From positions 1-64,000 of the forward strand of contig JASANG010003763.1 of NCBI GenBank assembly GCA_030248215.1: a stretch of 64,000 nucleotides of DNA, written 5' to 3'. Position 1 is the stretch's first letter; each line of letters starts with the position of its first letter. The notes under the pieces were generated by a model. It saw only the letters and a program-made list of their open reading frames with translations. It was not told where the DNA came from and made no database searches. This document shows, piece by piece, positions 1 to 9,048 of this stretch. The position numbers were made by a program, and so were the translations under genes. The DNA is from Enoplolaimus lenunculus (taxonomy: Eukaryota; Nematoda; Enoplea; Enoplida; Thoracostomopsidae).

Positions 1-274
1 ATCTATGCACACATATATACTCACTAAAAATATACTTAAAATTAACTAAAACTGTTACCGAATCAAGTGTCGGTTTTAATACTTAATTTTAAGCAAACAC
101 AAAATTTTTTAGCTTTACATTTACTTGATTAATCAAGAAATGACAGCAGTAGTTATAATTATTTACATTAGTTAAGCTAAGATTTACTCAATATTATAGT
201 ACACATATACTTAAAAAAGTTAGTAAAATATAACTACAGTATTTTAAGTAGTGTTTTTACAGAGTATATATTTA

Positions 275-526
275 CACTGTAAATTTCAGTGAGTTGATTT
301 TAACTCAAAATGAGTTGGATCGCTCAGACTAAGTTAGGACTATATGAACTCAGAATTTTGAGTTGATTCAATTCATTCTAAGCTGATTAATCAACTCATC
401 AAGAGTCACTTCAACTCTGAGAAAGAATCAGCTCAACTCTGTAATATGAGCTAATGTTTACTGGATCAAATTCAGCAATAACTAACTCGGTAGCTGAATT
501 AATTAAACTCATTGGAATTTGCAGTG
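275..526. mobile_element. T2 palindromic MITE, full copy (Tc1/mariner-like)
   Basis: Reference copy for family T2. It begins CACTGTAAATTTCAGTGAG and ends in the inverted form, TTGGAATTTGCAGTG. It is flanked by TA on both sides (273-274, 527-528), which is the Tc1/mariner duplication. The interior is a string of short direct and inverted words based on TGAGTT/AACTCA, so nearly the whole element can fold on itself. There is no coding capacity. It lies downstream of amidase exon 2, in its next intron. Confidence 0.8.
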
Positions 527-625
527 TAGTGTATTTTTGACAAATTTACAAATTTAAAATGGCACGGCAGTGACAGAACTAAAAGCAAATTTTAATGAAA
601 TTTCGCATCACACCGCATTGCGTAC

Positions 626-761
626 CTGCTGAAATTAATTTTTTTATTATCGTTGCATGTTGTTGTGGGAAATTATCCGACAGCGCCAAAGATCCAGCTG
701 TAGTAAGCATGCCGTGTACGTCAATGTTATCTTTAACGATCACAGGGACACAATCCAACGC
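626..761 (-). CDS. Amidase exon 2 (catalytic-lysine block)
   Basis: 136 bases, entering in phase 0 and leaving in phase 1. Encodes ALDCVPVIVKDNID, then GMLTTAGSLALSDN and a helix ending KKLISAG. This matches the segment of amidase-signature proteins before the usual AVILGKTN stretch, which should begin the next exon outside the window. Confidence 0.78.
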
Positions 762-2251
762 CTGAATAATCATAACAAAAAGATACATGTAATAGTTGTA
801 CACTGTAAATTCCTGCAACTATCCGTTGAATTAAATGTTTTTGCCTTGTGTCAGTCTAGGTAGGAACCGGGACATCAGACCTTTCTACTAAGCAGCTGGA
901 AAAGCCGGCTAGAGCGGGGATCGAACTCTCAGCCTATGGATCCTTGAGCGAACACTCTACCACTGCGCCACGTAGACCGCCTCTCCAACTGCATTTCTCG
1001 TCGACTATACGTGTCGACTGTACAACACAATGTGCATTTCATTTATTCATACGCACCAGGACACGCATGTTTCACATGCTTACACCTTGCATCAAAAGCT
1101 TGAACGATAATGCAAGGTATACATTGGAATGTTACATTCAAAACTTATGTATGCTTTAAAGTTTTGAATTCAAGTTTATTTGGTCCTGGAGTCATTTATA
1201 CGCTACAATTAGGTCTAAGTGACATTTATGGACTCTTATGGTTTAAGGACTCCATCCGGTTACGGACTCTTATTAGAAATACGGACTCCTATTCTTTGGG
1301 ATTCAAAACAGGAACACCATCTTATTACCCCCTCCCCTCTTATTCGGGTCACTACAGTATGTGAAACATATATTAAACTAAGTCAAGTAAAATTTTCGGA
1401 AAGCGTTGATGTTTTTTTAAATTGCTATTCAATCTCAAGCAAACCTAATCCAGTTGTGAAATTTTAATTTCACAAGCTACTATGACTAGTCAACTTATTT
1501 GCAATATTTGTGACCGAAACCAAAACGTTTTTTGCAAAAAAATATCACAACGCAACTAAAAATATGTATAAACTATTAAATCTGCACAATCTTGTATTTT
1601 TAGAACAAGTACAGCTGGAACAGTGCTCAAAATACGTATGTGGGGCATTCTAGCTTTAATAGTCTAGATAAATGTGACTGTTTTGATACGTTAAACAGAA
1701 ACTACACTAATCGATAAAATCGTCAATATTACACTTTAATGGTTGTAACAGTATCGTAAGCATATTCATAAGCCGAAGCCTCAGTATTCGAATACTTCTA
1801 CACCTTGTTGACGTCTAACCAAAAAAATCGTCTAATGGGTCATTCACCTTATAATGCGCGCGCTAATGTAAAAAATTTGTCCAACCAACCCGGAAGAGAT
1901 CTGTGTATAAATCGAAGCTCCAACTAGGGTGTAGGTACAATTTTATGCGGTACGTAGACACTATTAATTAAAGTCTTGACCGTTTACCTTAGTTCCACCA
2001 ATTGTTCTACGTCTATTGTCGATTTCTAAGGCTTCAGTCATTGCGTTTGAATTCAATGTTATCATGGCAAGTGTAACGTTATTATATTTATTGTATTGTT
2101 TTAGATACATTTGCATAATGTCCGTACAATTAATACCATCATTAAGCGCTTCTTGTATTGAGTCGATTGAACTGTAAAGCGGACGAATGCAATCTGCATT
2201 TGCATAATTGCAATTTGAGAATGCAATAAAAATGAAAATGGCTAGCAACAT
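626..2251 (-). CDS. Secreted amidase-signature enzyme, 5' part (two exons; rest before the window)
   Basis: Minus-strand spliced gene, exons 1988-2251 and 626-761. Exon 1 opens with a hydrophobic signal peptide (MLLAIFIFIAFSNCNYANA), so the enzyme should enter the secretory route. Exon 2 holds the start of the amidase-signature fold: VPVIVKDNIDVHGMLTTAG resembles the family block around the catalytic lysine of the Ser-cisSer-Lys triad, with K in VKDN as that lysine. The nucleophile serine region should be in later exons, which would lie at negative coordinates. Exon 1 ends AAG|gtaaac in phase 0, and exon 2 starts after ttattcag, also in phase 0. Exon 2 ends GCAG|gtacgc in phase 1. The family hydrolyses amides (fatty-acid amides, amino-acid amides, Glu-tRNA-Gln); the substrate cannot be told from this part. 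Confidence 0.75.
812..1356. mobile_element. G element, truncated, carrying a nested SINE
   Basis: Family G copy in the amidase intron. The right end reads CTTATTCGGGTCAC followed by TA, matching the end of the complete copy at 32894-33318. The left part starts abruptly at GCAACTATCCG and lacks the other terminus. Internal words shared with the other copies include CAAAAGCTTGAACGATAATG and TTAAGGACTCCATCCG. The sequence is interrupted by about 235 bases (near 850-1085) containing a tRNA-like SINE. Confidence 0.6.
852..1015 (-). mobile_element. tRNA-related SINE inserted in a G element
   Basis: Read on the minus strand it has a Pol III A-box-like stretch (GTGGCGCAGTGGTAGAGTG) and, about 30 bases on, a B-box-like GAGAGTTCGATCCCCGC. 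A non-tRNA body follows (GCCGGCTTTTCCAGC). The tRNA arms do not pair well enough for a working tRNA. The G element continues on either side, which supports insertion. Outer limits are uncertain. Confidence 0.6.
1357..1987. other. Rest of amidase intron 1
   Basis: AT-rich unique-looking sequence between the G element and exon 1. No open frame, tandem repeat or recognised element end was found. Confidence 0.5.
1988..2251 (-). CDS. Amidase exon 1 (signal peptide)
   Basis: 264 bases, 88 codons, starting at the ATG at 2251-2249. After the signal peptide come DCIRPLYSSIDSIQEALN and helical sequence with one predicted N-glycosylation site (NNVT). It ends TIGGTK at a clean AAG|gtaaac donor. The start is chosen because it gives an immediate signal peptide. 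Confidence 0.75.
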
Positions 2252-3374
2252 ATTTACACAGTTGTTTTAATCTGATCTTAAAATTAAAAAAATTATAGAA
2301 CAGGGTTGTTGACACGAAAAAATTACCGGAAAAAATGGGGGTTTTTTATTTTTTGCGAAGGGAGTGGAAAAATGGGAAAATATTAAACGATGGTGATGTC
2401 ATCAGAAGCTCAAAAATATGCAAAAGTTTCAAAATTCAATCGTTTTTGGGCAAACACCAGCTAAGGGTGAGATAACCGATCACTCAGACAAAGAATGACC
2501 ATTTTTTCCATTTTTTTCATTTTCTCCGGAAAAAAATTCATTTTTTTCAATCCTGTTAATATAGAATGTCTTCATAGTTTTACTATGTAAAAGTATTTTT
2601 GTTCATACAATTTCAAGTATTTAACCGCTTACCACATATCACAGTGTCACCACAGGTGAAAAAATAGTGAAAGCGAACCCGGAAGTCAACAAAACTTGTC
2701 GAAGCTGGAGGTGAGAGAAATTAATTACAAAATAGTGCACAATATGCTATGACAAGTATCCACTTATTCTAGTTTCCGGAGACACCTTATAGTCCGGCCT
2801 TGATACACTTGAAACGTTTGTTTGCCTACACAGTTGTTACTCTACAGTACGTCCGCTTTAGCAATTTTTGTACGGATAAATGTATAAAGTATCAATTTAT
2901 AAATTTATATCTGAAGCAGTTAATCAAAATTTTTCTCATTGGACTTCATATATATCAGAGTGTAATCGGATGGCAAAAATAACGAAAATGGATAGTGATC
3001 AAAATAACAAAAACGGAAAACGAATACAGAAGCATATGCAAAAGTTTCAAAGATGTTTTATTTTTCTGCCAACACAATTGAGACATGTATATAAATAATC
3101 GCTTGGATTCGCAAAATTTTTCGAAGGAAAAATGGTGACGCGCCGAAATCTTTAAGAGTTTTCATGAAATTCGCAAAATTTGTTATTTTGTACCGAGTAA
3201 TTGCCGTATATTTGTAACGAAAAATTGCGAGGTATCAATACGATTTTTAACTGGTTTTGGTACAAAATCAACAGAATTTCCGGTATTTCTAAAACGGAAA
3301 CTTTCACCGATTTTTACGGGAAACGGAAACTGATATCCGGTTTATATAAATATATATTATATATTATTTATATA
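2252..3374. other. Region upstream of the amidase; low-copy repeat of ACGGAAAC words
   Basis: Contains the amidase promoter side; no TATA box stands out. From about 2940 to 3335 it carries a repeat rich in AAAACGGAAA/TTTCCGTTTT words, related to 5920-6235, 14860-15135 and 61590-61700. A looser relative with GAAAAAATGG and CCGGAAAAAA words lies at 2310-2550. No coding exon was found. Confidence 0.4.
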
Positions 3375-3585
3375 TACTGCAAAACAATGGTGAGTGAAAT
3401 TGACTCTCTCCGAAGTAAGCTTTTCGGGACTACACAAACTGAGTCAAATTCCACTTCGTCAGAGTCAGACGTGCGACTCAGTGAATCGAATTTGACTCTG
3501 GCGGAGTCAAATTTGAACTCAATTTGTGCAGTCCCGTAAAGCCTATTTCGGAGAGAGTCAATTTAACTCACCATTTTTTGCAGTG
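3375..3585. mobile_element. T1 palindromic MITE, full copy
   Basis: Arms run from ACTGCAAAACAATGGTGAG to CTCACCATTTTTTGCAGTG. The interior is made of GAGTCAAATT/AATTTGACTC words around a centre near 3475. The two arms are close to exact inverted complements, so single strands would form a hairpin of about 100 bp. Confidence 0.75.
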
Positions 3586-3837
3586 ATATTATATACATAT
3601 ATACGTTCCTTCATAAAACCATGTAAACTCCAAAACCAACTGAACATTTTCCATTAAACCTCTGTATGATTGTTCTCGACAAGAGGTTTTTGACTTCTTT
3701 GTTGTTTGAAAACTATTTGAAATTGCATTGATTCGTTTTTACTTTGAAATCGAATGAAAATTTAAGTTGGTAACCACTTCCGCAACTTAAATTTGGCCAG
3801 AAACGTACGATTATTTTGGTTTTGTTTTGAAATTGTT

Positions 3838-4015
3838 GACCAAAGTTACTTTAAGGGGCGTCAACGTTTCTGGTGGGTCTATAAAAGAGTAGGTTTTCAT
3901 TCTAGATTACGTTTTTTTGCTTAGGCTTAGGCATAGGCTTAGGAACTCTATTTTGCAACGCTTAGGCTAGAAATAGGCTTAATCTACTGTTATGCCTCTT
4001 AAAGTAACATTAGCC
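3838..4015. mobile_element. TTAGGC-array element, subfamily C
   Basis: Starts GACCAAAGTTACTTTAAGG and ends CTTAAAGTAACATTAGCC. The interior has GGCTTAGGCATAGGCTTAGG blocks. The flanks AAATTGTT and AGTTTGTT match only loosely, so the insertion is old or its ends have drifted. Confidence 0.7.
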
Positions 4016-4365
4016 AGTTTGTTTATCAGCATAAACCGCATGCATAATACAGGTTACATTACCTCAGGCAGCTTTAACTTTCAGCCTATAGTAAATATCT
4101 GAGAGAACACACCTCGTTGTACTACTAATTAAAGGCTGCATGCAAATATGCCACATGCCACTTTTAGGCGGACATTAGGCTTATGCTTTAGACTAATTTT
4201 TTGCTGAAGCTTCGCTTAGGTTAAAGCCAGGAACCTACTCGGCATTCGGTTACAGTTTATTATCCAGCCGTAAAAAACTGCATACGTATTCGGTTCCAGT
4301 ATCCTGTATTTACCAACAGGATACTAAATATTGACGATTGTGGTCCCGAATATCGGTCCATATAC

Positions 4366-4552
4366 AGAACATGGGCGGAACGTTTTTCTGTGGGACTGCA
4401 ATAGAATAAACTAAAGCTTTAAACTAATTTTGTTTGCTTGGCTTAGACTTATTGCTTAGGCTTACCCTTAAGCTTAGGAATATGCTCTTTCTTACGCTTA
4501 GGCGAAGGATTCGGCTTAGGCTTAGGCTTAAGAATAGGCTTATAATACTATT
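4366..4552. mobile_element. TTAGGC-array element, subfamily A, degraded
   Basis: Recognised by ATGGGCGGAACGTTTTTCTG, then TGGGACTGCAATAGAATAA, a GCTTAGGC-rich interior and GGCTTATAATACTATTG. The outermost right end is lost. Confidence 0.6.
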
Positions 4553-6490
4553 GAGATGTGTTCCATGCTTGGACCTAATAATTCCTTAGCAAATTATGAA
4601 TCTCAATACTTTTGCGAAGCATTTCCTATGGGCATTTTCATTCACTGAGAGCAACGGTTCCAACAGGAACTAAATGTTGCCGGAACAGGAACAGGAACAG
4701 GAATTGAATTTTTGCAGGAATTCCGACCGGAACAGGAATTCCGGTTAAACCATAACTGAGATAAATTTTTTTGAAATGTTTTAGGCTGACATTCTCCAGA
4801 TTGGTTTGGTCCAAAACAAAATTATTTTTGGCCCTCAATTCTGTATGCATCGACCAGCTCGTCTACTAGGAATTCCTGACTAAAAATATCAGGACAGGCA
4901 AACAAGGGTTGGTGGAGCACTCACAAGCAAGGTTAAAGGTCTTCCATGGGGGGAGGCAAATTTCTTCCAAAGAGGCTGATGGCTCCAAGGTGCCCTCCTC
5001 TGGCTACGAGCCTGGACTTGACGCTTCTTCAATATTTTGATAATTCACTGTTACCTGTATTGATGTTGAAAATTGTCAAGTATAGAAAACTTGTTACGCG
5101 TTCACTGTACCTACAGCTTCAAATATATTAACATATTCGATAAATATAAGGTTTTAAAATTGCAAATACAGTAAAAAAGATGAAAAAACTACAATTTGAA
5201 AGACTATATTTAGTGATGGCATTCATTGTACGGAGTTGCATAGTAAATTCACTGTAAACGCGACTCTTGTTATACTTCAAACAGTGAATTTATGCTTGCA
5301 AACAAGAGTATGTAATTGGGTACATTCTGTGTAAAAAACAATCAATCAGGGTTCCACCGGAATTCCTGCAGAAGTTCAATTCCGGCTCTCGTTCCTGCAT
5401 TCAAAGATACAGGAACCGGAATTTTTTCGGTTTTGTTTCAAATTATTCACGATCATTTAAATACTGGAAATTTATCTTTAAAACTTTATTTTAAAATCAG
5501 TGTTTTTGCAATTACTTCAATTTTGTTAATAAACTGTATCTGATGGTTTTTGCAAAATTTTGTGATGAAATAGCTAAAAATTCACTTAAGCAATTTTTTA
5601 GCATGTTTTCTAAAAAGTCCAACTGATTTCGGTAATGGAAATTATTTCAAATTCCTGTTCCTGTTCTGACAAAATTTAGTTCCTGTTCGAACCCTGCAAT
5701 CAATATACTTCATTTTGGTTGCGCGTTTTGCTTGACCCCTAAATGCAGCCGGAGTAAAAGTTGCGTATTGATTTTCACCGAAACATTTTTCGAATTGTAT
5801 TCGTCTGCCGGGAAATGAAAAGGTGTCAGGCAAAAACCCAACGCGTGCTGGTACATTTTGCATTGCTTTTTGTTCCCGGTAAAAATCGATGTCTATTTCC
5901 ATTTTATAGAAATAACGGAAATTCGGTTATTTATTTATTCGTTAAAAATTAGTTATAAATCACGTATATATCTCGCAATTTTCGTTAAAGATATGCTGCA
6001 ATTGTTCGAAATGAAATAAAAATTGCGACGTTCGTCCAAAATCGTAGAAATTTCGATACATCCGCCATTTTTCCTTTAATAGGTGAATATTTGAACACCT
6101 CACTTATGTTGGTAGAAAACTAGAACATTTCAAAGTTTTATGCTTCAATATCCGCTTTTCCTTTCCGTTTCCATTATTTTGATCTCTATCGGTTTCCGTT
6201 TAACAAAGTTTGGAAAGAATTGAAATATTACCACATAAGGTTTTATGTCATATAATTGCTGAAATGTTCCACATACGTATTTTGGGCACTGTTTCATCTG
6301 ATTGTATAAACGTATTTATGTATTATACAAAATCCTTGTAGTTCTAAATAAAAATGACCATTTCTGTTTCTACATTGCTTTTTACAAGATTTTTAGTTGC
6401 GTTGCAACAGTTTTGCGGAAATATGCTGGCGTCAGATGAAAATATTGCAATCACGTTGACTAGTAATAATATTTTCTGTTTTTGTATGTT
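4553..6490. other. Mixed repeat tract between elements
   Basis: Holds GGAACAGGAACAGG/ATTCCGG repeat words (4640-4745 and again 5335-5700), an S-element fragment with TGGCTACGAG (about 4855-5015) and an ACGGAAA-type repeat (5920-6235). An 86-codon minus-strand frame (5642-5902) runs into the GGAACAGG repeat and was not accepted as a gene. Confidence 0.4.
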
Positions 6491-6493
6491 TCA

Positions 6494-6672
6494 TACTCTG
6501 CAAAAATGGTGAGTCAAATTGACTCTCTTCGAAATAGGCTTTTCCGGACCACACAAACTGAGGCAAACTTGAGTCGAATTTGACTCTGGCGGAGTCGAGG
6601 CTTGCCTCAGTTTGTGTAGTCCGGAAAAGCCTATTTCATAGAAAGTCAATTTGACTCACCATTCTTTAAAGT
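6494..6672. mobile_element. T1 palindromic MITE
   Basis: Left arm CAAAAATGGTGAGTCAAATT, right arm AATTTGACTCACCATTC. GGACCACACAAACTGAGGC and GCCTCAGTTTGTGTAGTCC mark the inner arms. Shorter than the 3375 copy and slightly decayed at both tips. Confidence 0.7.
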
Positions 6673-6894
6673 GTGCAAACTGAAACGCAATATATTTTTT
6701 ATGAGAAAAATAAGCATAAAACGTCTAAAAATGATACTATCGGCATCAAAACGTTGCGTTTATGCAAATTTAAGTTTGCGCAAACGAAACTGTTTTGAAC
6801 TACAAAAGAGTGAAACAAGATATGATGATAAAACAGAGCTTAGTTAGGGGGTAGTCGTCAAAACCCCCTTATTACAACTTTGACGGCCAATGTT

Positions 6895-7070
6895 ACTTTG
6901 ACGGCCGTAACAGTAGATTAAGCGTATTTCGAACCCTAAAGCCAAAACCTAAGCGTTGCAAAAGCGTGTTCCTAAGCCTAAGCCTAAGCAAAGAAATGTA
7001 GTCTAGAATGTAAGCCTACTCTTTTACAGACCCACCAGAAACCGATACGGTCCCAAAAGTAACTTGGGCC
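6895..7070. mobile_element. TTAGGC-array element, subfamily C, full
   Basis: Runs from GGCCAATGTTACTTTGACG to AAAAGTAACTTGGGCC. It is flanked by ACTTTGAC and ACTTTCAC, an 8-bp duplication with one mismatch. The interior has few CCTAAG hexamers. Confidence 0.72.
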
Positions 7071-7461
7071 ACTTTCACAGTGCAATTTTTAGAAACTGGT
7101 TGATTTGATAACACAAAACCCCTATCAAAATTTTGGCCAACGCTACATTTGGGCCGTAAGTGTAGATTAAGCATAATTCAAAAAAATGTAATATATGCCA
7201 AAATTTCTATAGAACAGGACCAATTTTTCCAAATTCCTGGCTACGGTTGCGATACTAATCCATCAAATTTTGATTAGAAATGTTTATCTGCATGGTGGGC
7301 AAGTGATTTTCTGAGTCACAGAGTTCTTCTATAGAAACTCTGAAACAAATACTATACCCTATCGTGAACCACTGTTAAAGGTCTCCCATGCTTTTTATAA
7401 AGCATAAACAATCCTGTCGACCCACAAGCAACTTGGTTAGAGTTGGCGATAACGGCCCACA
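7071..7461. other. Spacer between a TTAGGC element and an H element
   Basis: Includes a partial subfamily-C-like tail (CATTTGGGCCGTAAGTGTAG at about 7145). Otherwise no feature seen. Confidence 0.35.
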
Positions 7462-7667
7462 TTCTCAAATGTATATAGCACCTATCACTACTTAGTGACA
7501 AGTCTTGTAACTTTCGAACCTGTGAATGCTGCGACTAAAAAATTTGTTAAATTTTAGCATATGATGTTCTACTGCTGTGCCAATTTTGAGTACAATAACT
7601 GCAATCGTTTAGTGAGTTTGAAAATGTATTACTAACGGATGATAGTTGCTATACACATTTGAGAATA
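7462..7667. mobile_element. H element, full copy
   Basis: Reference copy for family H: about 205 bases with terminal inverted repeats ATTCTCAAATGTATATAGC and GCTATACACATTTGAGAAT. Next in are TATCACTACTTAGTGA and its partner near CTAACGGATGATAG. No coding capacity. No clear target duplication was read here. Confidence 0.7.
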
Positions 7668-8057
7668 TTCGCCAAGGTTAGAAATCGGTTTTTCATCCGT
7701 CACTGATGCTTATAACGAATGATATTTTGCTAGTGAAAACCCCGTGCTTGGAAAAGCTGTGATTTCAACCAATCAAACACTTTGATATTAAAAACAACGC
7801 AACATTTCCTATTTGAAACCTGTTGACCGCTTAATTCGGTTTCAACGTTTCCTGAAGTCAATAAACCAGATGAGCTGGTTAAAATTTGGGCCGCTTAACA
7901 AAATGAAAGAGTCTTGGTTATGTATGTTTATAAATAGAAAATTATGGATCAATTTATACCAATGCCAGAACCTGATTTTAGTGCCAATCCAGTCGCGAAC
8001 GTTGCCTCCTGTGAAACGGTTACGGTATTTGGTGCCTTAATATGTTGCATGGTTTGC
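7668..8057. other. Spacer before the 122-bp minisatellite
   Basis: No element end, tandem repeat or convincing exon seen. A 75-codon plus-strand frame (7813-8040) shows no family features. Confidence 0.35.
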
Positions 8058-8778
8058 GGTATAAATTCACAATTGTTTTTGACACAAGCCCGTAGCCAGC
8101 TCACCTTGCTATGAAGCGACTAAAATTGCTTCACATGAGGCATACAAGGGTTTTCAATGACTTACAAGTAAGGTTGAAAGGTATAAATTCACAATTGTTT
8201 TTGACACAAGCCCGTAGCCAGCTCACCTTGCTATGAAGCGACTAAAATTGCTTCACATGAGGCATACAAGGGTTTTCAATGACTTACAAGTAAGGTTGAA
8301 AGGTATAAATTCCATTGTTTTTCCGTAGCCAGCACCCCCTGCTATGAAGCGACTAAATTTGTTTCACAAGAGGCATACAAGGGTTTTCAATGACTTACAA
8401 GTAAGGTTGAAAGGTATAAATTCACAATTGTTTTTGACACAAGCCCGTAGCCAGCTCACCTTGCTATGAAGCGACTAAAATTGCTTCACATGAGGCATAC
8501 AAGGGTTTTCAATGACTTACAAGTAAGGTTGAAAGGTATAAATTCACAATTGTTTTTGACACAAGCCCGTAGCCAGCTCACCTTGCTATGAAGCGACTAA
8601 AATTGCTTCACATGAGGCATACAAGGGTTTTCAATGACTTACAAGTAAGGTTGAAAGGTATAAATTCACAATTGTTTTTGACACAAGCCCGTAGCCAGCT
8701 CACCTTGCTATGAAGCGACTAAATTTGTTTCACAAGAAGCATACAAGGGTTTTCAATGACTTACAAGTAAGGTTGAAA
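8058..8778. repeat. 122-bp minisatellite, six units, derived from an S element
   Basis: Units start at 8058, 8180, 8302, 8413, 8535 and 8657, each at GGTATAAATTC. Five units are 122 bases; the third is 111. Units are nearly identical. Each carries CCCGTAGCCAGCTCACC, a S-element terminus, and GCATACAAGGGTTTTCAATG, its subterminal part, joined to an unrelated GGTATAAATTCACAATTG lead. The array ends about 90 bases past the stop codon of the calponin-like gene. Confidence 0.9.
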
Positions 8779-8867
8779 ATTTTCTAGAAAAGCGACTGTA
8801 ATTCTTAGCATTATTTCAACAGGTTTCAATTGCTTTTATGCTCTGTCCCGCGGTTTGTCATTTTTTT

Positions 8868-9048
8868 CTATTCTTCTTCTTCTTCTTCTTCGACTTCTTT
8901 TTCGGTTGCTTCCGAAACTTCTTGTGACGATGCCGATTGGGCCAGTTGTTGTTTTTGTTTCTCCATTTCTTCGTTCTTTTGTTGATCGATCAATTTACCA
9001 CGGCCACTTTCTTCCCATTCACGTTCTGCTTCTTCCCATTCTTCGATC
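8868..9048 (-). CDS. unc-87: Calponin-like gene, last exon (acidic tail)
   Basis: Follows acceptor aaatttcag. Its first base completes the split TGG codon, giving KQEW|IEEWEEAEREWEE. The glutamine/glutamate-rich tail runs to EVEEEEEEE and a TAG at 8870-8868. The GAA run is a (TTC)n microsatellite on the plus strand, so tail length may vary between alleles. Confidence 0.8.

Noticed and set aside
905-985. A working tRNA gene on minus
   Set aside because: Box-like motifs are present but the acceptor and T arms do not pair, and the sequence continues into a SINE body.
5642-5902. 86-codon minus frame (REQKAMQNVPARVGFLPD ...)
   Set aside because: Runs into a GGAACAGG repeat, lacks clear splice sites and has no recognisable family.
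8058-8778. CRISPR-like or other functional repeat array
   Set aside because: Whole 122-base units repeat with no unique spacers, and each contains a transposon end.
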